Shown piece by piece: positions 24,437-32,900 of a DNA stretch of 52,376 nt. Position 1 is the stretch's first letter; each line of letters begins with the position of its first letter. Below the pieces are notes generated by a model, which was not told the DNA's origin, ran no database searches, and saw nothing but the letters and a program-made list of their open reading frames with translations. The DNA comes from UBA6080 sp964607515 (GTDB lineage Bacteria > Fermentibacterota > Fermentibacteria > Fermentibacterales > JCC-6). The stretch is taken from the NCBI GenBank assembly GCA_964607515.1, contig CAZSKU010000017.1:1-52376 (forward strand), written 5' to 3'. Made by a program: the position numbers and the translations under genes.

Positions 24437-24454
24437 AAGCGGCGGGAGGATGAG

Positions 24455-26887
24455 ATGGAGGGTGAACGGATCACCATCCCCGTGGAGGGGATGACCTGCG
24501 GCGCCTGCGCCGCCCACGTGGCCCGGGCCCTGGAGAGGCTGGAGGGGGTCGGAGACGTGTCGGTGAACCTGGCCTCGGCCACCGCCGGGTTCACCACCGA
24601 CGGAGGCGTTTCCGCCGACGAGATAGTCAAGGCCGTGGAGGACGCGGGTTACAGGGTTCCCGTGGACCAGGTGAGGCTGAGGGTGGAGGGGATGACCTGC
24701 GCCGCCTGCGCTGCGGCGGTGACCAGGGCCCTCGGAAGGGTTCCCGGGGTTCTGGACGCCTCTGTTGATCCCGTCACCGGCACCGCCCTGGTGAAGGCGA
24801 TCCCACGGCTGGCCGACGGCGGCGCCCTGACGTCAGCCGTGGAACGGGCCGGTTACCGGGCCTTCCCCGGGGATGACCTCCGGGAAGCTTCAGACCGGGA
24901 CGGGGAGCATGCGGAAACGGCCCGTAGAAGGCTGATCACCGCATGGATTCCAACTGCCCTGGCCATGGTCTGGATGGTTCCCCACATGTTCTTCCACGTG
25001 GCCTGGTCCGGGGAGACGGTGTTCCAGGCGGGAATGACGCTCCTGGCGGTGCCGGTGCTGTTCATCGCCGGAAGGCACACCCTCTCCGGGGGAATGAGAG
25101 CCCTGTTCCGGGGAAACGCGAACATGGACTCGCTGATCTCCCTGGGTTCCGGTGCGTCGTTCCTGACCGGCCCGGCGTCCTTCCTCCTTCCCGTGGCGAA
25201 CTACGCCGCGGTTTCGGGGATGATAATGGCCTTCCATCTGACCGGCAGGTACATCGAGGCCAGAGCCAGGGGTCGGGCCTCGATGGCCATCCGCAGGCTG
25301 CTGGCCCTGGGGGCAGACACCGCCAGACTGGAGCGGGACGGAGGGGAGGTGGAGGTTCCCGCACGGGAGGTCATGGTGGGGGACATCATGGTGGTAAGAC
25401 CGGGCGAAAGGTTCCCCACCGACGGCGAGGTGATCCGGGGGGAGGGAGGCGTGGACGAGTCCATGGCCACCGGGGAGAGCATGCCCGTGCGGAAGCAGCC
25501 GGGAGACCAGGTGATAGGCGCCTCGGTGAACCTGGACGGTTTTCTCCGGGTCAGGGCGGTCCGGGTGGGCAGCGACACTTTCCTGGCCCGGGTTGCCGCG
25601 ATGGTTGAACGGGCCCAGGGCACCAGGGTCCCGGTGCAGGCCTTCGCCGACAGGGTCACCGGGATTTTCGTGCCGGTGGTGCTGGCCCTGGCTCTGGCCA
25701 CCTTCCTGTTGCACCTGCTGTTCCCCGGGGTTTCCGGGGGGCTGGCTGAAATCGGGGAGTTCCTTCCCTGGGCCGCCGGAGCCGGAGGAGTCACCGGCGC
25801 CCTGTTCGCCATGGTGGCGGTGCTGGTGATCGCGTGCCCGTGCGCCCTGGGGCTGGCCACCCCTACGGCCCTGATGGTGGGCAGCGGCATGGGCGCCGAA
25901 AGGGGTGTGCTGTTCAGGGGAGGGGCCGCCATCCAGCAGTTGAAGGGAATAGGGGCGATGGCCTTCGACAAGACCGGAACCCTCACCACCGGAAAGCCGG
26001 AGATCACCGGGGTGTTCCCGGGCCCGGGCGTGGACCCCGGGGAGGCCCTGGAACTGGCCGCATCGGCGGAGTCAGCCTCCAGCCACCCACTGGCGGGCGC
26101 CCTGGTGGCCGAGGCGGAAAAGAGGGGCTTGCGGATACTGAAGCCGGAAGAGGTGGTGAACCGGAGCGGCATGGGGATCTCCGCCACCGTCCGGGGCATC
26201 CGGGTGTCGGTGGGTTCCCCGAGGCTGCTGGCGGAGTCGAAAGCGGAAATGCCAGGCTGGGCGGGCGCCCTTATGGAACAGGTGGAGGCGCGGGGCTCCA
26301 CGGGTTTTCTGCTGATCAGGGAGGGGGAGGCTGCCGCGGTTTTCGAAGCGGGGGACTCCCTGAAACCCATGGCGGCCCGGGTGCTGGAAACACTGAGATC
26401 CCTCGGGGTCGAGACGGCGATGGTCACCGGGGACAACAGGAGAACCGCCGAATCGGTGGCCCGGGCCCTGGGCATCCGCCACGTAGCGGCGGAGGTTCTT
26501 CCGGACATGAAGCTTGCCGAGGTGGAGAAGCTGAGGCGGAGGTTCGGTTCGGTGGCCTTCATCGGGGACGGTATCAACGACGCCCCGGCCCTGGCGGGGG
26601 CGGATGTGGGCATCGCCCTGGGTACCGGCACCGACGTGGCCCTGGAGGCCGCGGACGTGGCCCTGGTGAGGGAGGACCTGGAGGGAGTGGTCACCGCGCT
26701 GAACCTGAGCCGGGAGACCTTCCGCAAGATCCGCCAGAACCTCTTCTGGGCCTTCGCCTACAACCTTGTGATGATCCCTCTGGCGGTCGCGGGATGGATG
26801 CACCCGGTTCTGGCCGAGATAGCCATGGCCACCAGTTCTGTCACCGTGGTGACCAACTCAAACCTCCTGAGGAGGAGGAAGGTCTAA
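24455..26887 (+). CDS. copA: Copper-translocating P1B-type ATPase
   Basis: This 810-residue pump has two N-terminal heavy-metal-associated domains with GMTCGAC (C15, C18) and GMTCAAC (C82, C85). About eight transmembrane helices, the TGES actuator loop (339-342), the CPC metal site (461-463) and the phosphorylation motif DKTGT (D505) follow. SSHPLA, GDGINDAPAL and the terminal NSNLLRRRK complete the set. The CPC site with the closing N and MxxSS-type helices fits the Cu(I)-exporting P1B-1 subclass. The start at 24455 has GGGAGGA upstream; the open frame further upstream is antisense to the ABC ATPase. It is divergent from the ABC operon and shares its control region. Confidence 0.96.
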   Translation: MEGERITIPVEGMTCGACAAHVARALERLEGVGDVSVNLASATAGFTTDGGVSADEIVKAVEDAGYRVPVDQVRLRVEGMTCAACAAAVTRALGRVPGVLDASVDPVTGTALVKAIPRLADGGALTSAVERAGYRAFPGDDLREASDRDGEHAETARRRLITAWIPTALAMVWMVPHMFFHVAWSGETVFQAGMTLLAVPVLFIAGRHTLSGGMRALFRGNANMDSLISLGSGASFLTGPASFLLPVANYAAVSGMIMAFHLTGRYIEARARGRASMAIRRLLALGADTARLERDGGEVEVPAREVMVGDIMVVRPGERFPTDGEVIRGEGGVDESMATGESMPVRKQPGDQVIGASVNLDGFLRVRAVRVGSDTFLARVAAMVERAQGTRVPVQAFADRVTGIFVPVVLALALATFLLHLLFPGVSGGLAEIGEFLPWAAGAGGVTGALFAMVAVLVIACPCALGLATPTALMVGSGMGAERGVLFRGGAAIQQLKGIGAMAFDKTGTLTTGKPEITGVFPGPGVDPGEALELAASAESASSHPLAGALVAEAEKRGLRILKPEEVVNRSGMGISATVRGIRVSVGSPRLLAESKAEMPGWAGALMEQVEARGSTGFLLIREGEAAAVFEAGDSLKPMAARVLETLRSLGVETAMVTGDNRRTAESVARALGIRHVAAEVLPDMKLAEVEKLRRRFGSVAFIGDGINDAPALAGADVGIALGTGTDVALEAADVALVREDLEGVVTALNLSRETFRKIRQNLFWAFAYNLVMIPLAVAGWMHPVLAEIAMATSSVTVVTNSNLLRRRKV

Positions 26888-26930
26888 ACCCGCAAGCAAG
26901 GGTTTGATTCGTCTATCTCCATTCTGTGGT

Positions 26931-27047
26931 ATGGATGATTTGGTGAGCCGCTCTGTCGGGTCCAATGCTATTCAAAATGCCATCATTGTTGATATTCTTG
27001 ACGACAAGAGTATTGCAGACAATACTCGACGTTGCTTGGGGAAATAA
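26931..27047 (+). CDS. Possible 38-residue small protein at the edge of the low-GC island
   Basis: An ATG at 26931 opens a 38-codon frame ending in TAA at 27047 (MDDLVSRSVGSNAIQNAI at its start, DNTRRCLGK at its end). It begins after the composition drops and ends immediately before the next frame (TAAGTGATG), as in a coupled pair. No clear ribosome site precedes it and I recognise no family. It could be a real small protein, a leader peptide or chance. Confidence 0.3.
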   Translation: MDDLVSRSVGSNAIQNAIIVDILDDKSIADNTRRCLGK

Positions 27048-27086
27048 GTGATGATAAGGTCAACTTGCAGGACAGGAGTGGTTTCA

Positions 27087-28121
27087 ATGGGAAGAAATAA
27101 TGCAAAAAGAGCGGTCCGTTCCAAGAAGGCTCAATCCGACAATATTTTGTTCCAGAAGATATTTTTGCCGAAAAACGACGAGTTGGCCAGGGTCCAAACG
27201 GAACTGGCCAATTGGATCAGTGTCCAGAGGATCCGTCTTGAATCCCTTGCCGGGAAGTTGAACGAGTCGGATCTGGATGGTGAATACCGGCGCACATGGC
27301 TGGAACGGGATAAGAAGTTCTCAAAACTTCTTGAACTCTCTCTTAGATCTACTGATGAAGAAACGGCTCTGTTTCCGGCGCACCTCGATCCTCGATTCGG
27401 CGGAATCGGGCCGGTGATTTTTGATCCGAGGGGAGGTCTTCAGAGAGAAGACCTGCTTCCACCGAAAGAAACTCTGGCTTACGTCCGCCGGGAAGTCCGT
27501 TTCGAACTGGAGTCACCGACCAGAGGGCAAAACACTGACAACATGTCTCGGCAACCGGGGGTGTTCAACTGGAAGGCGGACGTCAAGAACGCCGTGGGAC
27601 GGGTAAGCGCGCAGTACGACTTCAATGTGCCAGACATCAGGGAGGCCGATTCGGACTACATTCCGGGAAGCTACTTCGTAGAGGGACGAATCGGTGTTTC
27701 GGGAATCGTTGATATCGGAGACGGCGGGAGTGTCGAAGTCAGTCCTCAGATAGACATGAGATTAATCAGATTGGGAGCTTATCATCCCGAGGCGGGATCG
27801 GAATCAATTGACGAAGGCGGAGTGATGGCGGCCTGGCGTTCAGTCTGCTGGGTTCCGCACCAGGCTGTCTACCGGGATACGGAGCCTGGAGTGCATGCTT
27901 ACAGGCATGATATCTCCATAAACGCGTTATTCTGGGGAGGAACATCTTGCAGCGTGTGTCCCGAAGGTCAAGCCCAGGCCCTTCCCGGCGTCATGATTCG
28001 AGTAGCGCAAGGTGTGACCGTCAGGGCCACCAACGCTCACGCGTACTTCTCCTACAACAACAGGGGAACCGTCGTCCTGCCTCCGCCGGTCATCAGGCTA
28101 AACAGGTACGTTCCAGAGTGA
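27087..28121 (+). CDS. Orphan protein of unknown function in a lower-GC island
   Basis: The 344-residue protein starts at 27087 behind GGAG; the frame is open from a GTG at 27048, but that start has no ribosome site. The basic N-terminus (RNNAKRAVRSKKAQ) is followed by a charged helical region to about 110. A predicted beta-rich C-terminal half follows, with GRIGVSGIVDIGDGGSVEV, a central HP..H segment, and a final beta hairpin with a YFSYNNRG turn. There is no signal peptide, so it looks cytoplasmic. I recognise no family. Its composition differs sharply from its neighbours: bases 27121-27180 hold 24 G/C of 60, against 44 of 60 at 25801-25860 in copA. That suggests recent transfer. Confidence 0.75.
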   Translation: MGRNNAKRAVRSKKAQSDNILFQKIFLPKNDELARVQTELANWISVQRIRLESLAGKLNESDLDGEYRRTWLERDKKFSKLLELSLRSTDEETALFPAHLDPRFGGIGPVIFDPRGGLQREDLLPPKETLAYVRREVRFELESPTRGQNTDNMSRQPGVFNWKADVKNAVGRVSAQYDFNVPDIREADSDYIPGSYFVEGRIGVSGIVDIGDGGSVEVSPQIDMRLIRLGAYHPEAGSESIDEGGVMAAWRSVCWVPHQAVYRDTEPGVHAYRHDISINALFWGGTSCSVCPEGQAQALPGVMIRVAQGVTVRATNAHAYFSYNNRGTVVLPPPVIRLNRYVPE

Positions 28122-28194
28122 TCTCCGACATTACATGACTCGTCGGAGATGATGGATCCGATGTAACGGGAGAGCATGCTCGCAATCTACGAGC
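28121..28194 (+). other. Candidate structured element (pseudoknot-capable) after the orphan gene
   Basis: ATCTCCGAC (28121-28129) pairs perfectly with GTCGGAGAT (28142-28150). In the loop, TTACAT (28131-28136) can pair with ATGTAA (28161-28166), an H-type pseudoknot arrangement. A third stem, TGCTCG/CGAGCA, follows (28177-28182 with 28190-28195). No T-tract follows, so an ordinary terminator is unlikely. Function is unknown. Confidence 0.35.
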
Positions 28195-28197
28195 AAA

Positions 28198-29847
28198 TCA
28201 CGGCGCCGCCAGAAGCCTGACAGTCCGAACGTCGTTTCCCGCCGACACTCTGACCAGGAACAGGCCCGTCCCGCCGGCGTGGGCGTAGGGCACGGAGTGT
28301 TCTCCCTCCCCCAGGTGGCCGTTAAATACTTCCGCCACGGTTCTTCCCGCCAGATCGTACACCGTGATACGAACAGTTTCCGGGGCCTCCAGGTCTACCC
28401 GCACCAGAGCATTCCGGGAGCACGGGTTGGGGCCCACGGACACCGTAAGGGGGCCACCGGGTTCCTCCCCGACGCCGGTCATGGTGATCTCCGCCATGTA
28501 CACGTCGGTTCCGGACCCGAACACGTTGGCGTGGACGTGTTTCCCCGCAGCGCTGATCAGGCTTCCGTCCGGGGAGATGTCCACATGGAACATGGAGCCC
28601 GGGGTGTCCACGGAGAACACCGGGGAGCCCGGGTTGAAGTCGTCCAGCACCGTGACCTCCTCGCCGCCGCCGCTCTGGCACCCCCAGGAGGACACCGCCA
28701 GCCAGCGGCCGTCGGAGGAGCAGTCCATCCAGCTCACCACGTCCTGGTGGGAGCCGGAGCCCACGGGATAGTCATAGATCCAGACCGGATCGGAACTTTC
28801 GGCGTCGAATCGGAAGATCCTGTTGGTGGTGTAGTTGCTCTTGTAGAACCCGAAGTACACGGCCTGGTTGTCGTCGGCTACCGCGGCCGCCCCGGCGTAG
28901 TAGCCGGAAACGCTCCGGGACCAGAGGAGGGTGTAGCCCTGGCCGTCCCACTGAACCAGTTTCGCGGCGGTGAAGCCGAAGGCCACCAGGGAGCCGTCTG
29001 CGGATACCCCGAAGCAGTCCGTCGAAGCCCCCAGGTTGTAGTTGTCCTCCAGGGCTCCAGTGGCGGCGTCGACCCGGTAGAGGGTGGCACCCACGCTGAA
29101 GACCGCCTTGGAGCCGTCGGAAGTCAGCCTGAGCTGCCGCGGGGCGTATGCGGTGCCGGCCTCCTGGAACAGCGCGACCGGTTCGGGAGTGTCGCTGTGG
29201 AAGAAGGCCACCGCCAGGTGTCCGTCCACGGAGCCTCCCAGGGCGAAGACCGAACCGTCCGCTGAGCAGTCGTACCTGCCCGGCTCGTCCACCATGTTGG
29301 GCAGGAACTGGCCGGTGCCGTTCCAGGTCCATGCCGGAACTTCGGAGGCGCCCTGAAAGAGGCAGACCTCCAGGTTGTTCTCCGAGACCAGGTAGTCGTC
29401 GGGAGTGTAGCCGGGAGTTCCGTTGTCGTTGTAGATCGAATATGACCTGACCAGCCAGTAGACGTCTCCGTCATCCGCCGCGGAGGTGCCGGTTGCCAGG
29501 GAGGCCCAGTACTCGTTCTCCCCCAGGGTCGGTTCGGTCTGCCAGAGGATGGTTCCGTCGCCGGAGACCCCCAGGAACATCCTGCCGCCGCCGTACCACC
29601 CGCCGGTGAAAACGTACTCCCCGGCGTTGCCCATGGGGCAGGTCTTCTGGGTCAGCCCTTCGGCCTGGCTGTAGTGCCACAGAACCTGGGAGTCGTTTCC
29701 CTCCGGGATTCCGGCGGATTCGCCCGGAAAAGAGGAGCCCTGCTCCATGAAAACACCCAGGGGAGTCTCCCGGACCATCACTGACCAGTCTGAGGAGGAT
29801 GCGGCCAGGGCCGCCGGAACGAAAGCGCAGAGCAGAAGAATCTTCAC
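28198..29847 (-). CDS. Secreted beta-propeller-like protein with T9SS sorting domain
   Basis: The 549-residue protein has a signal peptide (KILLLCAFVPAALA). Repeated blades of WD40/PQQ-like type follow (about 60-450), each with a SxDGS or AADGD turn such as CSADGSVFALGG, LTSDGSKAVFSVG, VSADGSLVAFGF, CSSDGRWLAVSS and ISPDGSLISAAG. The last 80 residues are a type IX sorting domain starting VGPNPCSRNALVRV, with a VYDLAGRTV strand and a final FLVRVSAG. It would be exported and attached to the cell surface. No catalytic residues are visible; propellers usually bind ligands or proteins. It lies seven bases downstream of the membrane protein gene at 29854 and may share its transcript. Confidence 0.85.
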   Translation of the reverse strand: MKILLLCAFVPAALAASSSDWSVMVRETPLGVFMEQGSSFPGESAGIPEGNDSQVLWHYSQAEGLTQKTCPMGNAGEYVFTGGWYGGGRMFLGVSGDGTILWQTEPTLGENEYWASLATGTSAADDGDVYWLVRSYSIYNDNGTPGYTPDDYLVSENNLEVCLFQGASEVPAWTWNGTGQFLPNMVDEPGRYDCSADGSVFALGGSVDGHLAVAFFHSDTPEPVALFQEAGTAYAPRQLRLTSDGSKAVFSVGATLYRVDAATGALEDNYNLGASTDCFGVSADGSLVAFGFTAAKLVQWDGQGYTLLWSRSVSGYYAGAAAVADDNQAVYFGFYKSNYTTNRIFRFDAESSDPVWIYDYPVGSGSHQDVVSWMDCSSDGRWLAVSSWGCQSGGGEEVTVLDDFNPGSPVFSVDTPGSMFHVDISPDGSLISAAGKHVHANVFGSGTDVYMAEITMTGVGEEPGGPLTVSVGPNPCSRNALVRVDLEAPETVRITVYDLAGRTVAEVFNGHLGEGEHSVPYAHAGGTGLFLVRVSAGNDVRTVRLLAAP

Positions 29848-29853
29848 TTCGGA

Positions 29854-30231
29854 TCATCCCCTTTCATCGGAGTCCGGGGCTTCTACTTTAGAACCGGCGA
29901 ACAGGAACAGGCCGAAAAGCCCCCTGAACAGCAGGAACGAAGCCCAGACCGCGTTTATCCAGTAATGTCCCCACAATGGGTATGTGATCGTGAGAGTCCC
30001 CAGAGCGGCGAGGGTCGACAGGGAAAAGACCCGGAGCATCCGCCGGTTCTCATCCGGGGTCGCCGTGTGGGTCCACCTGAAAAGGAGCCTGTAGATGGCC
30101 ATCACCCCCAGAGAGGCCGCCAGGACCGCCGGAAAGGGAAGGCTCCGGACGAAACTCAGACCGGCGCACACGCAGGCGGCCAGTATCTGGGTCCATGCCC
30201 AGGGGACGTAGTTGCCCTTATCGGTTGCCAA
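29854..30231 (-). CDS. Small integral membrane protein of unknown function
   Basis: The protein of about 125 residues has four predicted hydrophobic segments: AWTQILAACVCAGLSFV, FPAVLAASLGVMAIYRLLF, VFSLSTLAALGTLTITYPL and AVWASFLLFRGLFGLFLF. The loops carry charged residues (FRWTHTATPDENRRM). GGAGG lies five bases before a TTG at 30231, which I prefer; a GTG two codons earlier sits on top of that ribosome site. I do not recognise the family. It is immediately upstream of the secreted propeller gene. Confidence 0.6.
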   Translation of the reverse strand: MATDKGNYVPWAWTQILAACVCAGLSFVRSLPFPAVLAASLGVMAIYRLLFRWTHTATPDENRRMLRVFSLSTLAALGTLTITYPLWGHYWINAVWASFLLFRGLFGLFLFAGSKVEAPDSDERG

Positions 30232-30305
30232 CTCCACCTCCGGCGGTATCGAACCCTTTTATATGTCGCAAGCCGATGCTCCTAACAATGGCCGCCGGGA
30301 CGGGT

Positions 30306-30334
30306 TTGACTTCTGGGGTGTTCTTTGTTAGCAT
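30306..30334 (+). promoter_or_regulatory. Putative promoter of the ornithine aminotransferase gene
   Basis: TTGACT (30306-30311), 17 bases and TAGCAT (30329-30334) precede a leader of about 100 bases to the ATG at 30445. The leader holds a short hairpin (GCCGG/CCGGC near 30355-30368). Confidence 0.4.
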
Positions 30335-30444
30335 CGCGGATCAAGCCTTCGAAGGCCGGGCATCCGGCTTTCATACAACAACATGGGCAGGATCCGGTTC
30401 TCCGGGCGGAGGCCGGTCCATGCCGACACCCGGGAGCGTGTGCA

Positions 30445-31668
30445 ATGACGGAGAGGCTTTCATCCAAGGACCTCATGGAGATGGAGAACAGGTACGGCGC
30501 CCATAACTACCACCCGCTGCCCGTGGTGCTCTCCCGGGGACAGGGGGTGCACGTCTGGGACGTGGAGGGGAAGCGTTACTACGACTTTCTGTCTTCCTAC
30601 TCGGCGGTGAACCAGGGGCACTGCCATCCGAAGATAGTCAAAGCCCTCACCGACCAGGCCGGAGTTCTGGCCCTGACCTCGAGGGCTTTCTACAACGACG
30701 TGCTCGGGGTCTTCGAAAGGTACGTGACGGAGTATTTCGGGTACCAGAAGGTTCTGCCCATGAACACCGGCGCCGAAGCGGTGGAGACCGCCATCAAGCT
30801 GTGCCGCAAGTGGTCTTACACGCGCAGGGGGATTCCGGAGAACCGGGCGAAGATCGTGGTCTGCGAGAACAACTTCCACGGCAGGACCACCACCATTGTC
30901 TCCTTCTCCAGCGATCCCGACGCCTACAGCGACTACGGCCCGTTCACCCCGGGGTTCGTGAGGATTCCCTACAACGACCTTGCCGCACTGGAGAAGGCCC
31001 TGGAAGACCCGGACACCGGGGGTTTCCTGGTGGAGCCGATCCAGGGGGAGGCGGGGGTTTTCGTGCCCGATCCCGGTTACATCAGCGGCGCCGCGGAGCT
31101 CTGCAGGAAGAGGGGAGTGCTCTTTATCGCCGATGAAGTGCAGACAGGAATCGCAAGGACCGGAAGGCTTCTGGCGTGCGACCACGAGAGCGTCCGGCCG
31201 GACATCCTCATCCTGGGCAAGGCGATAAGCGGGGGTATGTACCCGGTGTCGGCTGTGCTGGCGGACGATGACATCATGCTGGTCATCAGGCCGGGCCAGC
31301 ACGGTTCAACCTTCGGCGGCAACCCGGTGGGCGCCCGGGTGGCCATCGCCGCCCTGGAAGTGGTGGAGGAGGAGAAGCTTGCCGAGCGCTCCGAAACCCT
31401 GGGGGCGCTCCTTCGCCGGGAGCTTTCGGCCATAGACTCGCCGATGCTGGCCCTGGTCCGGGGTAAAGGCCTTCTAAACGCCGTGGTCATCAAGCCCCAC
31501 AAAGGCATGGAGGCCTGGGACGTGTGCCTCAGGATGGCCGAGAACGGCCTCCTTGCCAAGCCCACCCACGGCCACATCATCAGGTTCGCGCCTCCCCTGG
31601 TGATCACCGAGGAACAGATCATGGACTGCGTGGGGATCATCCGCCGGTCCATCGAGTCCTTCGGCTAG
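30445..31668 (+). CDS. rocD: Ornithine aminotransferase
   Basis: The 407-residue PLP-dependent class III aminotransferase has the phosphate-binding NTGAEAVETAIKL, the NNFHGRTTT region, FLVEPIQGEAGV, IADEVQTGIARTGR and the PLP lysine K259 in LILGKAISGG. Residues RYGAHNYHPLPVVLSRGQG at the start, and the SRAFYN and NTGAEAVE contexts, are specific to ornithine-oxo-acid transaminase. It converts ornithine and 2-oxoglutarate to glutamate semialdehyde and glutamate. The start has GGGAG eight bases upstream. With glutamate dehydrogenase later in the window it could feed amino-acid fermentation, although the two genes are far apart. Confidence 0.93.
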   Translation: MTERLSSKDLMEMENRYGAHNYHPLPVVLSRGQGVHVWDVEGKRYYDFLSSYSAVNQGHCHPKIVKALTDQAGVLALTSRAFYNDVLGVFERYVTEYFGYQKVLPMNTGAEAVETAIKLCRKWSYTRRGIPENRAKIVVCENNFHGRTTTIVSFSSDPDAYSDYGPFTPGFVRIPYNDLAALEKALEDPDTGGFLVEPIQGEAGVFVPDPGYISGAAELCRKRGVLFIADEVQTGIARTGRLLACDHESVRPDILILGKAISGGMYPVSAVLADDDIMLVIRPGQHGSTFGGNPVGARVAIAALEVVEEEKLAERSETLGALLRRELSAIDSPMLALVRGKGLLNAVVIKPHKGMEAWDVCLRMAENGLLAKPTHGHIIRFAPPLVITEEQIMDCVGIIRRSIESFG

Positions 31669-31680
31669 TCTTCCGGGAGC

Positions 31681-31700
31681 GGGGGGGAGCGCTTCCCCCC
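31681..31700 (+). terminator. GC-only hairpin after rocD
   Basis: GGGGGGGAGCGCTTCCCCCC folds into a nearly perfect stem 12 bases after the stop of rocD. No T-tract follows directly, so it may be a weak terminator or a 3'-end stabiliser. Confidence 0.45.
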
Positions 31701-31751
31701 CTTCCCCGAGTTGCGCATAATCCCTTCTTGACCGTAACCGAAGGGCGTCTC

Positions 31752-32492
31752 ATGGACAGGGTGCTTCTCCTGGGCGACAGCCTGACCGCCGGCCATCCCG
31801 GGGTTGGTTACCCCGGAATGATGGCCAGGCTCGGATTCCCCCGGGAACTGGCGGTTGAGGGCCGGGGCGGCGCCACGGTAACGGAGGTTCGATGGCGCCT
31901 CAATCCCATGATAGCCCGCCACTCTCCGGGTGCCGTCCTGGTGGAGGTGGGGGCCAACGACATCCTCATCCCGTACTTTCACCGGCGGGGCGGCTCCTGG
32001 AAGAAGCTTGCCATGAACCTTCAGTTCCGGGGAAACCTTCCCATGACCACCCCTGAAGCCTTCATGAGAACCTTCGGGGAACTCCTGGAATCGGTCCCTC
32101 CGGGGGTGGAGGTGGTGCTGGCCACCATTGCCTGCCTTGGGGAAGCGCCTGGCTCAGAGCTGAACCGAATCCGGAACCGCTACAACGAGGTGATCAGGAA
32201 TCTGGCCCGGAAGCACGGCGCCGGGCTGGCGGACACCGCCGAAGCCTTCGACGGGGAACTCAGGAACCTCGAGAACCCGTCGCCCTACTTCATGGACCGG
32301 CACTCGTCCGACTTTCTTGCGACGGTCATCACGGCTTCGGACGCCGGGGCCGACTACCTGAGCCGGAGGAGGGGGCTTCACCTGACCATGGACGGCGCCC
32401 ACCTGAACAGCCGGGGCGCCAGACTGTACGCCCTGACCGTCATGGCCGCCCTCGCCCGGGAGACCTCCATGGGTGGATCAACCACGCAATAA
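31752..32492 (+). CDS. SGNH/GDSL-family hydrolase
   Basis: The 246-residue protein has the four SGNH blocks: GDSLTAG (Ser10), a Gly in GRGGATVTEV, VGANDIL with the block-III Asn, and TMDGAHLN with the Asp-x-x-His pair. These enzymes are serine esterases acting on lipids, acetylated sugars or thioesters; the substrate is unknown. There is no signal peptide, so it is probably cytoplasmic. The start at 31752 has only a weak GAAGGG upstream, and a CATAAT -10-like element lies near 31717. Confidence 0.88.
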   Translation: MDRVLLLGDSLTAGHPGVGYPGMMARLGFPRELAVEGRGGATVTEVRWRLNPMIARHSPGAVLVEVGANDILIPYFHRRGGSWKKLAMNLQFRGNLPMTTPEAFMRTFGELLESVPPGVEVVLATIACLGEAPGSELNRIRNRYNEVIRNLARKHGAGLADTAEAFDGELRNLENPSPYFMDRHSSDFLATVITASDAGADYLSRRRGLHLTMDGAHLNSRGARLYALTVMAALARETSMGGSTTQ

Positions 32493-32493
32493 G

Positions 32494-32522
32494 TTGCACC
32501 TGATGGCACGGGCCGTCATAAT
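32494..32522 (+). promoter_or_regulatory. Sigma70-type promoter of the exported-protein cluster
   Basis: TTGCAC (32494-32499), 17 bases and CATAAT (32517-32522) lie 39 bases before the ATG at 32562 and would drive the lipoprotein/barrel/lamin-tail genes. Confidence 0.6.
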
Positions 32523-32561
32523 ACTGGCCGGACTCTGCACAGACAACAGACAGGAGTGAAC

Positions 32562-32900
32562 ATGTTGCGTTTCAAGGCATCGCTTCTGCCGGTCCTGGCC
32601 GCGGTGCTCGCGCTGTCCTGCGCCGACGCCGGCTACCCCTTCACGGTGGCCGAGGACACCGTCGAGGTTCCCTACACCATAGGCGTCGACGGAACCGTGG
32701 ACGTCCTGGTGAGGAACAGCTTCATGGCCACGGTGAGAACCCTGATCCAGGGAGAGTTTCAGGAGGCCGGTGAATACACCGTCACCTGGGATCTATTGAA
32801 CGACCTGGGGATCTACCCCGGCGACGGCCTCTACACCCTGGAGGTGTACCTGGACGGGGAGCGGATTTCCGTGAGCATCCTGGAGGTGAACAGGCAATGA
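32562..32900 (+). CDS. Exported protein with a FlgD-Ig-like fold
   Basis: The 112-residue protein has a hydrophobic signal ending LALSC, so it may be a lipoprotein, though the lipobox is imperfect. The mature part resembles the FlgD Ig-like module: GEFQEAGEYTVTWDLLNDLG, a PGDGLYTLEVYLDG hairpin and a final ISILEV-type strand. ATG at 32562 has AGGAG five bases upstream; the GTG six bases earlier overlaps that ribosome site. Its stop overlaps the start of the barrel-like protein, suggesting they work together at the outer membrane. Function unknown. Confidence 0.75.
   Translation: MLRFKASLLPVLAAVLALSCADAGYPFTVAEDTVEVPYTIGVDGTVDVLVRNSFMATVRTLIQGEFQEAGEYTVTWDLLNDLGIYPGDGLYTLEVYLDGERISVSILEVNRQ

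Noticed and set aside
25201..26727. 508-codon minus-strand frame opposite copA
   Set aside because: Low-complexity Ser/Thr/Arg/Ala sequence, antisense to a complete P-type ATPase.
26888..28200. Insertion sequence
   Set aside because: The island has lower GC but no transposase, terminal inverted repeats or target duplication that I can see.
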